Source: Bordetella parapertussis (lineage in GTDB: Bacteria > Pseudomonadota > Gammaproteobacteria > Burkholderiales > Burkholderiaceae_C). Taken from it: a stretch of DNA of 31,867 nt. Numbering within the stretch: the stretch's first letter is position 1; the number at the start of each line of letters is the position of its first letter. Shown piece by piece: positions 24,173-31,078 of the stretch. The stretch covers positions 1 through 31,867 of the forward strand of contig CAMDKD010000033.1 in NCBI GenBank assembly GCA_945901125.1, given 5' to 3'. The translations under genes and the position numbers were made by a program. The notes under the pieces were generated by a model. It was given only the letters and a program-made list of their open reading frames with translations, did no database searches and was not told where the DNA came from.

Positions 24173-25261
24173 ATGCACAAAGTTTCCATCAAGCCGCAAT
24201 GGACCATCAGCGACGCAGGCGGGCAAAACCTGACCCCCAGACTGCTGGAATTGCTGGCCGAAGTGCAAAGCCACGGCAGCTTGTCCGGCTCGTGCAAAAA
24301 AACCGGTGCCTCGTACCGGCACGCCTGGAGCCTAATAAGACAAGGCGAGGCGCAGCTTGGCATGGCCTTGTTGAACATGGAGCGCGGCAAGGGCTCTACC
24401 CTGACGCCGCTGGCCGAAAAACTGGTCTGGGCCGGCCACCGCATCAATGCGCGTTTGACCCCCATGCTCGAGTCGCTGGCGTCTGAGTTGGAAAGCGAAA
24501 TCGGCAGAGTGCTTTTAAGCAGCAAAGAGGCCTTGCGTGTGCACGCCAGCCACGGGTTTGCCGTGGAAAAAATGATAGAAAACCTGACTGTCACAGGTAT
24601 GCGGGTGGAGCGCAAATATGTGGGCAGCACCGAGGCCGTGGCCTCGCTGCATGAAGGTGCGTGTGAAATAGCCGGGTTTCATATTCCTCAAGGCGAGTTT
24701 GAGGAAGTGGCCTTCAAGCACTATGCGCGCTGGCTGGTTCCCAAGCAAAACCGCATCATCCATGTGGCCACGCGCCGCCAAGGCTTTATGGTGGCCAAGG
24801 GTAATCCACACAAAATTTACGAGGTGAGCGACCTGACGCGCAAAGGCTTGCGCTTTGTCAACCGCCAGCCCAGCAGCGGCACCCGATTTTTGCTGGAATG
24901 TTTTTTGAAAAAAGCGCATGTCAGCCCGGCGCAGATTTCAGGCTATGAACAAGCTGAGTTCACCCACGCCGCAGTGGCGGCTTATGTGGCCAGCGGCATG
25001 GCGGATGTAGGCTTTGGCGTAGAAACCCCGGCCAGGCGGTTCAAGCTGGAGTTTTTGCCTTTGGCGACTGAACGGTATTTTTTGCTGTGTAACCAAGGCG
25101 ACCTGGAGAAACCGCATTTAAAAGCTGTATTGAAAATATTGAACAGTGACGAGTTTCAGTTTGCGGTCAACCAGTTGCCCGGGTATACGGCAGCGCATTG
25201 CGGCCAGGTATCGACGGTTGCGGACGCATTTCCGGAGTTGGCGGTGAGTAAGAAATACTGA
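24173..25261 (+). CDS. One-component regulator: ModE-like HTH fused to PBP-like domain (FdsR candidate)
   Basis: A 362-residue cytoplasmic protein. The first 75 residues are a ModE/LysR-type winged helix (LLELLAEVQSHGSLSGSCKK, TGASYRHAWSLIRQGEAQLG, GKGSTLTPLAEKLVWAGHRI). The rest is a periplasmic-binding-protein-like fold without a signal peptide (VHASHGFAVEKMIENL, STEAVASLHEGACEIAGFHIP, RKGLRFVNRQPSSGTRFLLE, YVASGMADVGFGVETPA). It stands divergent from the formate operon with a shared 175-base region. By this position it is the likely regulator, as FdsR is in Cupriavidus. The PBP-like domain should bind a small anion; whether this is formate, molybdate or tungstate is not visible. The gene is convergent with the tRNA 5 bases away. 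Confidence 0.8.
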   Translation: MHKVSIKPQWTISDAGGQNLTPRLLELLAEVQSHGSLSGSCKKTGASYRHAWSLIRQGEAQLGMALLNMERGKGSTLTPLAEKLVWAGHRINARLTPMLESLASELESEIGRVLLSSKEALRVHASHGFAVEKMIENLTVTGMRVERKYVGSTEAVASLHEGACEIAGFHIPQGEFEEVAFKHYARWLVPKQNRIIHVATRRQGFMVAKGNPHKIYEVSDLTRKGLRFVNRQPSSGTRFLLECFLKKAHVSPAQISGYEQAEFTHAAVAAYVASGMADVGFGVETPARRFKLEFLPLATERYFLLCNQGDLEKPHLKAVLKILNSDEFQFAVNQLPGYTAAHCGQVSTVADAFPELAVSKKY

Positions 25262-25266
25262 AGCTG

Positions 25267-25341
25267 TGGTGCCCCCGACAGGAATCGAACCTGTATCACT
25301 CCCTTAGGAGGGGAGAGTTCTATCCATTGAACTACGGTGGC
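25267..25341 (-). tRNA. tRNA-Arg, anticodon CCT (reads AGG)
   Basis: The minus strand folds as a tRNA: acceptor GCCACCG/CGGGGGC, D stem GTTC/GAAC with loop AATGGATA, anticodon stem CTCCC/GGGAG with loop CTCCTAA (anticodon CCT), T arm ACAGG TTCGATT CCTGT, discriminator A and encoded CCA. One base pair in the acceptor stem is a mismatch (A4 against G69). The gene is 75 bases long. Its 5' end faces the AT-rich accessory region and its 3' end lies 5 bases from the regulator stop. Confidence 0.95.
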
Positions 25342-25503
25342 TGAACAGGTAGTTTAAGGTGCGCCTATGTAACGCACTGACATTGGTGTGCTTGCTCAAC
25401 ATACGCATTGCATCTTCCAGCCCTTTGAGTGTCAGCGGAAACATGCGGTTGCTGACCAGTTGCTGAATGATGCTGATGCTTTGGCGGTATTGCCATACGA
25501 AAT
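25342..25503 (-). pseudogene. Possible C-terminal gene remnant next to the tRNA
   Basis: On the minus strand one frame stays open and reads like real protein (IIQQLVSNRMFPLTLKGLED, AMRMLSKHTNVSALHRRTLN). It has host-like base composition, whereas sequence beyond about 25505 becomes very AT-rich. It has no start of its own and no stop before running into the tRNA. I read this as a fragment of an older gene truncated by insertion of the AT-rich block. The family is not recognised, and the call is tentative. Confidence 0.25.
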
Positions 25504-25856
25504 TCTGTGAATATTGTATAAATTATAAGTATTATTAATAGGTTGTGACTTTGACTGCATACAGGGAAGAGAATCCCAGTACGTGTTGCTAATAAAGAGA
25601 GATTTGCCAATTCTCTTCTTTAACGATACATTTAGCAGGGTGCTTGAATTTGCCAAATTAACTGAGAACATAGCTGGGTAGTCTCGTTCTTTCTACAGTT
25701 TTAGGTAAACTTATGCAACAAAGGTGCTTTTAGGAGGTACTGACATACGGACACCTGCCAAACAAATGGGCACCAGTGTGCGATTTTTAGAACTTCACTG
25801 AAGCAAATTGACATCAACAATGGCGGCTGAGAGGCTTGCTTGAATAATTCAAATAT
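25504..25856. other. Non-coding AT-rich stretch at the left flank of the accessory region
   Basis: No supportable gene is seen in these roughly 350 bases. The left half is rich in TATTAATA-like runs. The right half (about 25735-25845) is less AT-rich and holds GGAGGTACTGACATACGGAC, which may be the edge of an old insertion. The end leads into the lipoprotein gene and probably contains its promoter, although no clear hexamer pair can be named. Confidence 0.4.
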
Positions 25857-26396
25857 ATGTTTAATAAAATAATTTTATATACTGCATTAAACCTATCGCT
25901 AATTGCTTGTACAACTCCCGCTGTTGTACAAAAAGCAGATACAGATGTTGTAAATAAAGCGAAATCTTTTCATGTAGATTCAAATAAATCAAAAATATAT
26001 TTTATAAATGGAAAGATGACTTCGGGATTCTTTAATCCCATTCATTCATACCCATCAGACTTAGCAATAAACGACATTGTTATAGGTTCAATGAATAAAG
26101 AAAATGTACTTGTGGTTGATTTAATACCAGGTATGTACGAATTTTATTGGTTACCTAGAAGTACTGACATGATTGACAAGAAAAGTGTTCCACAAAAAAC
26201 AAAATTAAAAGTCGATGGAGGGCAAGTATTAGTCCTACAAGGTGATTACAGTATGGGCGGAAGTGCATATTTCGGTTTACTTGGCTCAATGGTTTCTCCG
26301 CCAACAACAAGCATCGTAGTTGCAACTAGAGAAGACATAAAAAATAAAGTTGTTGTTTCACCGCAAAATTGCAAGCCATCAATTTGCGGTAATTGA
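25857..26396 (+). CDS. Predicted lipoprotein, DUF2846-like
   Basis: A 179-residue protein with a short hydrophobic leader and a lipobox LIAC, so the mature N-terminus would be lipidated Cys18. The body (KIYFINGKM, DLAINDIVIGSMNKENVLVVDLIPGMYEFYWL, LKVDGGQVLVLQGD) resembles the DUF2846-type beta-rich lipoproteins by its x-V-x-ING/pattern; this match is from memory and moderate. The gene is AT-rich, unlike the core genes to its left. It lies 42 bases before the barrel gene and is probably co-transcribed with it. Function is unknown. Confidence 0.7.
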   Translation: MFNKIILYTALNLSLIACTTPAVVQKADTDVVNKAKSFHVDSNKSKIYFINGKMTSGFFNPIHSYPSDLAINDIVIGSMNKENVLVVDLIPGMYEFYWLPRSTDMIDKKSVPQKTKLKVDGGQVLVLQGDYSMGGSAYFGLLGSMVSPPTTSIVVATREDIKNKVVVSPQNCKPSICGN

Positions 26397-26438
26397 AGTT
26401 GACTCGTGTTAGGTTAATAAACAAAGAAGGAAATTGAA

Positions 26439-26978
26439 ATGAAAAAATTGTTACTGGTACTTTCTACACTTGCGTTTGTTAATGCAGCGTTTGCCGCAGA
26501 AGCAGATAACGATAAACCTTATGTGGAAATTGGATACACAGGATTGACTTATAAAGAGTCTTTAGGCAGCTGGAGCCCATCAAATTTGCGTTTCATTGTT
26601 GGTAAAAATGAAGGCAATTTTGGATATGAAGGAATGCTAAGCTTTAATACTGCTACTGATAGTGTTGCAATTAGTAGTGTAACCAACACTTACAAAGTTA
26701 ATTATATGTATGGTATTTATTACAAGGCATTGTCACATTTAAGTAGTGATTTAGAAGTTTTTGGCAGATTGGGTTGGTCAGGATTTAATGAGACTATGTC
26801 ATACTCCAATGGTACCGCCAGTGCAGACCAAACAGCTTCTGGCTTGTCCTATGGAGCAGGAGTCAAATATAAAGTATCTAAGGATATGAATTTGAACTTA
26901 GATTATATGGTTTACTATCCGACTAAAAACAATATTTCATTAACTGGCTACACAATAGGACTTGGATTTAATTTCTAA
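26439..26978 (+). CDS. Small outer-membrane beta-barrel protein
   Basis: A 179-residue protein. The signal peptide is MKKLLLVLSTLAFVNAAFAA with cleavage near AFA-AEAD. It continues with about eight amphipathic strands (KPYVEIGYTGLTYKE, LRFIVGKNEGNFGYEGMLSF, YMYGIYYKAL, DLEVFGRLGWSGFNE, SGLSYGAGVKYKVS, NLNLDYMVYYPT, YTIGLGFNF) and a terminal Phe, which suits outer-membrane insertion. It fits the OMP_b-brl/OmpW-A-like group of 8-strand barrels; ligands are unknown. A ribosome site AAGAAGGAAAT precedes the ATG. A strong terminator follows at 27001. Confidence 0.8.
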   Translation: MKKLLLVLSTLAFVNAAFAAEADNDKPYVEIGYTGLTYKESLGSWSPSNLRFIVGKNEGNFGYEGMLSFNTATDSVAISSVTNTYKVNYMYGIYYKALSHLSSDLEVFGRLGWSGFNETMSYSNGTASADQTASGLSYGAGVKYKVSKDMNLNLDYMVYYPTKNNISLTGYTIGLGFNF

Positions 26979-27000
26979 ACTATTTCATTTCACTTTCAAG

Positions 27001-27035
27001 CAGCGTGAGCCTAAAACTCACGCTGTTTTGTTTTG
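27001..27035 (+). terminator. Rho-independent terminator after the barrel gene
   Basis: CAGCGTGAG (27001-27009) pairs perfectly with CTCACGCTG (27017-27025) around a 7-base loop, and TTTTGTTTTG follows. It ends the lipoprotein/barrel transcript. The next 170 bases up to 27207 contain no gene that I can support. Confidence 0.88.
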
Positions 27036-27207
27036 TGTAAGATAGTTGATTGAATTAAATTTAAGTTAATAACATGCCAACAACATTTGACTTAGCAGTT
27101 GCATCACGATTACTAATTGCAAGCTAATAGTCAATTAATATTTTTATTTATTACTATCTTCTAGATTTACCTTAGAACTGATAAATACTATCATTTTAGA
27201 GGTACCA

Positions 27208-27396
27208 ATGCAACAAGAAGATGACTTTAATTTTTGGATAGACGAGTGTCGTAACTATGGACTTAGGGTGACTAGGGACAGACTGATCAAGTCTCTGTAT
27301 GAATTCGATGACTTTGCCTATCAGTTCGCAATGTCACCAGATTCCAAGACGATGATTGTTCTACTTGAGAGGGAGGTGTTCAATGATGACATTTAA
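27208..27396 (+). CDS. Small acidic protein, 62 residues, unknown function
   Basis: An ATG preceded by AGAGGT at a suitable distance opens a 62-residue frame (QQEDDFNFWIDECRNYG, LRVTRDRLIKSLYEFDDFAY, SPDSKTMIVLLEREVF). It is acidic and predicted to be helical, with no signal peptide and one cysteine. Its stop overlaps the next small gene by 14 bases. Size, acidity and coupling are typical of phage or plasmid accessory genes. I do not recognise a family. Confidence 0.6.
   Translation: MQQEDDFNFWIDECRNYGLRVTRDRLIKSLYEFDDFAYQFAMSPDSKTMIVLLEREVFNDDI
27371..27376 (+). promoter_or_regulatory. Ribosome-binding site for the 47-residue gene
   Basis: GGGAGG sits 6 bases before the ATG at 27383, inside the 3' end of the preceding small gene. 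This supports translation of the downstream frame, which is too short for most automatic callers. Confidence 0.55.
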
Positions 27397-27526
27397 ACAA
27401 TGGTTGAGGCACCGTGAACAGAACCCACAACCAACCCAGTCACCAGTACCAACACCTCGTGAAACTGGATTAGATCCCCAGTTAAAGCTGGAAACCTACC
27501 AGAAGAGAAGCAGACCAACTGGTTAA
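27383..27526 (+). CDS. Very small basic, Pro/Gln-rich protein (47 residues)
   Basis: The frame reads MMTFKQWLRHREQNPQPTQS, then PVPTPRETGL and LKLETYQKRSRPTG. A helical, basic N-terminus is followed by a proline/glutamine-rich linker and a basic tail. It starts inside the previous gene behind GGGAGG and could be translationally coupled to it. Basic tails of this type suit nucleic-acid or protein binding, but no function can be assigned. It stands 30 bases before a long hairpin. Confidence 0.5.
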   Translation: MMTFKQWLRHREQNPQPTQSPVPTPRETGLDPQLKLETYQKRSRPTG

Positions 27527-27555
27527 GCCACTGAAAACAGGGTGTCATGGTGACC

Positions 27556-27582
27556 AGACGGTTTCTTAGTAAGAAACCGTCT
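27556..27582. repeat. Perfect 12-bp stem hairpin
   Basis: AGACGGTTTCTT and AAGAAACCGTCT around the loop AGT. A further AAACCG copy follows at 27607. There is no T tract, so a terminator is unlikely. It may be part of an RNA structure or a binding site for an element-encoded protein. Confidence 0.6.
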
Positions 27583-27723
27583 AGTGGTTCAGGTTCGAAT
27601 TTCGTCAAACCGCACCTTGTTGAACAGTCTATAAACTTATATACTATATCTAATAAGGTCATATAAAATATATTCTTTATAATTAATAGTAATAATGATT
27701 AAAACGGTGTAATACAGATTAAA

Positions 27724-27901
27724 ATTCTGAGGGTCACCAAGGTAATCAGACCCAAATAAAGTCTGGATTAATCGATTCTGAGGGGTTTTGAGAAGGACTG
27801 GGGTCCCTAATCGAAGGGGTAATGGTGTTTTGGTTGGAAAGAGGGGCGGATAACAGATAGTAGTTTTATAGTAGTATTATAATAACTAGAGTAGTTATCC
27901 G
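27724..27901. repeat. Cluster of short direct and inverted repeats
   Basis: Contains ATTCTGAGGG twice (27724-27733, 27775-27784), the tandem pair GTAGTTTTATA/GTAGTATTATA (27860-27881) and the 8-bp inverted repeat CGGATAAC/GTTATCCG (27847-27854, 27894-27901). Iteron-like arrays of this type occur at plasmid and satellite origins. The copies here are few and imperfect, so the interpretation is open. Confidence 0.4.
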
Positions 27902-27944
27902 GCAACTTCAAACGGATTGAAATTGGATTTGATTTAGATGGGAA

Positions 27945-30900
27945 TCAGTCATTCTCAAGTAGGGATTTAAAGAGTTGATCGTTCTGATCAATAAAACCTT
28001 GGTTATCAACACGTGATTCGATGGATAAAACATCAACAAATCCATAAAGGTTGTTGATGAAAACCCATCTATTATTTGAGTACATAGATCGATTCGTAAC
28101 AATTTCATTGATTTTGTCTAAAGTAGATGGACATAATTTATAAAAATATGTCTTGACATTATCTTTTGTCGAAGTACGTGTTTCGATCCTTTTTAACCCA
28201 ATTAATTTTAAAAACTCACTAAGTTGTTGAACACTTTTAGAAGCAATGTCATTTCGAATAGATATTCCAAATTGAGTGGCAATGTAGTCTTTGAATTTAG
28301 TACATGCAGATGCGAATTTATCCAAGTCGTGATGGGAGTACTCAACAGAAGAGTCAAATTTAAAGTGAGAGTAAAAAGGGGTTGTCTTAAATATATTCTG
28401 TAACAAAATGACAGAAGCTAAAGGATCCTTAAGAATTTTAAATTTATTAGTATTTTTCTTGGATGATTTAACTTGACCATAAAATTGATTAAAAACCTCT
28501 TCATTGGTTATTTTTTCAAAGGTAATAACACTTGTTCTATATCTCCAGTTGTCGTCTAAATCAAACAAAGATCGATCAAAAGGTGAACAGTAGAAAAGTT
28601 CAAATGACATCCGTTGAAAAGAGGCTGATTCAGAACTGGTTAACGTCTGGTTCCCTTCTCTTAATTCCTTCAAGTATTCATAATCAGATTGATTAATCGG
28701 TGTTGCGTTGAGAATAAATTGATAAAGTTCATCAGCAGCTAGTATTTTCCCTTCTCTTGTAATTTGTGAACCAAGTTTAGAAACTTCATCATCCTTAATA
28801 ATATTAATACATTTCCAACCAGAACTTGTTTTGTAAGTAACGAAGTTATTTTTAATTTTATTCTTGGAAAAACGTTGTTGGGAAACAATCAGACTCATTA
28901 ATCGAAGAAATGGACTGTTTTCATCAAAGATTTCGTTATGTGTAATAGGATCAAACCCTATAATTGAGTTTTGAACGAAGTGATTTTGAATTAAATCAGC
29001 TTTGACAACATCAAAATCAGTTTCGAAATTAAATTCTCGGTGTGATAACCAAACTTTAATCTGACCAGGTTGACGAACTCTAGAAATTTGTTGATCAATA
29101 TCTAGGTGAGTATTAACCAGTGGTTCAAAGAAACCATAAACAACATCAATTAATTTTTGACTATCCTCAAAAGTTATGTCAACACCAGTTCCTAGTGTTG
29201 GTGAGGAAAGAATAACATCATATTTGAGAGATTCAGTTTTAATATTCTCAATAAAATGTTTAACTATATTACTTGTTGAGTTTTCACTGGTAATTGAGAT
29301 GACATTAATATGGCTGTAGACTGGTTTTTTAAGATAGGCATCAATTTTATTAATTAGTCTCTTGGAATTAGAGGATACAAAAACACGATTACCATCCATT
29401 ATTGAACTGAACATGTCTGCAATTAAATGGATTTTAGATTCAAATATTTCAATAACTTGAGGGGGTGGTATATATTCGTTAATTATAAAATTATTAAAAG
29501 TATTCGTATTATGATAACCACGATCTCGTTTCATCCAATTTAAAGTTAAATAACTTGTCCATCCTATATCGGCGTCTAGTGCAACTACCTTCTTGGTATT
29601 AAATACAATAACGTCTAGTAAGTGAAAAATTAATTCACGATCTTTGAGTGTGTCTGCAAGAAAATGAGATAGTACCTGTTCACTTTCATCGATAATAACC
29701 ATATCATAGGAGTGGAACTGTACATTTCTTAATGAATCAAGACATACCCCATATTTTTGTTTTTTTGATGAAGAAGAACCTAGCTTATCATCAAGGTAAC
29801 AGTTTAACCCAAGACGGTTACATAAGTCTTTAATCAAGGCAACACGATGCCCAATTAATAAAACTCTATATTGTGTGTTGAGAGAAAGATCAGGGTTATT
29901 AAATGACTCTTCCTCAAAATCCATAATACTTAAGAATTTCCTTCTTAGCAGTTTTTCTAAAATATTGGTAAGAGAGGTGGTTTTACCTGTCCCTTTAGGA
30001 CTTTTTATGAATGTGATTCCATCAGGAATCTCGTCTACTTCGAGATGTTGATTGTTTAAAAATGATATTTTAGAGTTGGCAAATGAAACCGGAAAGTCAT
30101 GAATTGAATTTAATGATTTGGAACCAAACTCTTTAATTGTTTCGACAAAATCTGGAATATTTCTAATTGATTCAGATTTGTAGTTTTTAAACCAATAGGT
30201 AGTTTTACACACTCTGCAGTGTAAGAAAAGTGGACCTGTCTGATCCGCATGTATAAAGGCACTTGATTTTGTGTCGTGATGGAAAGGACAGAGTATTTGA
30301 GTCTTGGTTTTAATATTATCTACGGTAATACTATGATTATTATTCAATTGAACATTGAAATCTAGTGGTAATTTTCTTTTTGATTGGTTACTTGTAGGGT
30401 TATATGGATTCGAATTATCTGAATATATTTTAGTTCCCATTTCTAATAGATTATTATATGTCTCCTGTGAAATTGATTTGTCAAAACTTGTTGGTTCACA
30501 GTTGGTGTTTCCATAGAATAATCTAGCAGCATCTAGTGCAGCATGATCCCCACTATAAATTAAACCAAGGGCTCTGTTTATTTTCTCTTGTTCTTCGGCA
30601 GTTTCAATAATCTTGGGAAGTATAAAAATCAGACGAAGCCTAGGGAATTCATCCGTGTGGCTAAAGGTTGGATATATTATCGATAGATTATCTTGTGAGA
30701 ACTCTTTATTAAGCGCTTCATCAATCGTCAAACCACTGTCAATATCGACTGATACAATGTTGCTGCAGAGATAGTTTTTTGTAGATCTATTTCCTGAAAG
30801 CTGTGCTGTGTATGCCCATCCTTCTTTGATACAACTAATGAAATCATCAACCGTTAAATCAACATTAGTCCATCCATCAGAAAAATACCTCTTATCTCCA

Positions 30901-30983
30901 TTAATAGGTTCTTTGTTTTGGAAATTGACGTTAATTGCAACTTTAATGATGTGATTATTTAAAATGTCCATATTTTCACTCAT
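27945..30983 (-). CDS. Primase-helicase-like replication protein (AEP-type domain, zinc finger, SF2 helicase)
   Basis: A 1012-residue multidomain protein. Residues about 30-170 resemble archaeo-eukaryotic-type primases: metal-binding NIVSVDIDSG (Asp80, Asp82), YPTFSHTDEFPRLRLIF with Ser/His and Arg, and DAARLFYGNTN. Residues 232-259 form a zinc-finger candidate (CPFHH then CRVC). Residues about 320-690 are a superfamily-2 helicase: Walker A SPKGTGKTT (328-336), DExx-like IIDES (430-434), ALDAD (468-472), SSPTLGTGVD (593-602) and motif VI QQISRVRQPG (631-640). This resembles herpes-origin-binding-like and CyRepA1 plasmid replication proteins. The C-terminal 300 residues are unrecognised. It is very AT-rich. 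AGGA precedes its ATG. It probably starts DNA replication of the element; it could also be a helicase-nuclease-like defence factor, though no nuclease motif is seen. Confidence 0.8.
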   Translation of the reverse strand: MSENMDILNNHIIKVAINVNFQNKEPINGDKRYFSDGWTNVDLTVDDFISCIKEGWAYTAQLSGNRSTKNYLCSNIVSVDIDSGLTIDEALNKEFSQDNLSIIYPTFSHTDEFPRLRLIFILPKIIETAEEQEKINRALGLIYSGDHAALDAARLFYGNTNCEPTSFDKSISQETYNNLLEMGTKIYSDNSNPYNPTSNQSKRKLPLDFNVQLNNNHSITVDNIKTKTQILCPFHHDTKSSAFIHADQTGPLFLHCRVCKTTYWFKNYKSESIRNIPDFVETIKEFGSKSLNSIHDFPVSFANSKISFLNNQHLEVDEIPDGITFIKSPKGTGKTTSLTNILEKLLRRKFLSIMDFEEESFNNPDLSLNTQYRVLLIGHRVALIKDLCNRLGLNCYLDDKLGSSSSKKQKYGVCLDSLRNVQFHSYDMVIIDESEQVLSHFLADTLKDRELIFHLLDVIVFNTKKVVALDADIGWTSYLTLNWMKRDRGYHNTNTFNNFIINEYIPPPQVIEIFESKIHLIADMFSSIMDGNRVFVSSNSKRLINKIDAYLKKPVYSHINVISITSENSTSNIVKHFIENIKTESLKYDVILSSPTLGTGVDITFEDSQKLIDVVYGFFEPLVNTHLDIDQQISRVRQPGQIKVWLSHREFNFETDFDVVKADLIQNHFVQNSIIGFDPITHNEIFDENSPFLRLMSLIVSQQRFSKNKIKNNFVTYKTSSGWKCINIIKDDEVSKLGSQITREGKILAADELYQFILNATPINQSDYEYLKELREGNQTLTSSESASFQRMSFELFYCSPFDRSLFDLDDNWRYRTSVITFEKITNEEVFNQFYGQVKSSKKNTNKFKILKDPLASVILLQNIFKTTPFYSHFKFDSSVEYSHHDLDKFASACTKFKDYIATQFGISIRNDIASKSVQQLSEFLKLIGLKRIETRTSTKDNVKTYFYKLCPSTLDKINEIVTNRSMYSNNRWVFINNLYGFVDVLSIESRVDNQGFIDQNDQLFKSLLEND

Positions 30984-31078
30984 TATTATTCCTGTTCGTT
31001 TTATATGGTTTTAAAACTGAGGTAGTTGGAATTAGACATTAAGAAGGATCGTTTATTCAATTTATCTGATTCTATTTA

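Larger units (their letters stand above)
27527..27944. other. Structured, repeat-rich non-coding region; candidate replication origin
   Basis: No gene is supported here, but structure is dense. There is a 12-bp perfect hairpin (27556-27582). Two mutually exclusive hairpins share bases (GGGTC 27731/GACCC 27749, CAGAC 27747/GTCTG 27761). ATTCTGAGGG is repeated directly at 27724 and 27775, and TAATCGA occurs at 27768 and 27808. There is an 11-bp near-perfect tandem (27860 and 27871). CGGATAAC/GTTATCCG flanks the tandem at 27847 and 27894. The AT-rich stretches between them would melt easily. It lies between the small genes and the 3' end of the primase/helicase gene, where an origin or regulatory RNA would fit. 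Confidence 0.4.

Noticed and set aside
25267..25341. The tRNA 3' end as attachment site of the accessory element
   Set aside because: The 3' end faces the formate regulator rather than the accessory DNA, and no second copy of the tRNA end is seen in the window.
25365..25671. Two minus-strand frames of about 80 codons
   Set aside because: They cross the composition break, are partly made of AT-rich intergenic DNA and lack ribosome sites and domains. Only the third frame (25342-25503) reads like protein.
27541..27620. A tRNA gene with a Thr-like anticodon loop
   Set aside because: The anticodon-like hairpin and TTCGAAT are present, but acceptor, D and T stems do not form and no CCA is encoded at the right place.
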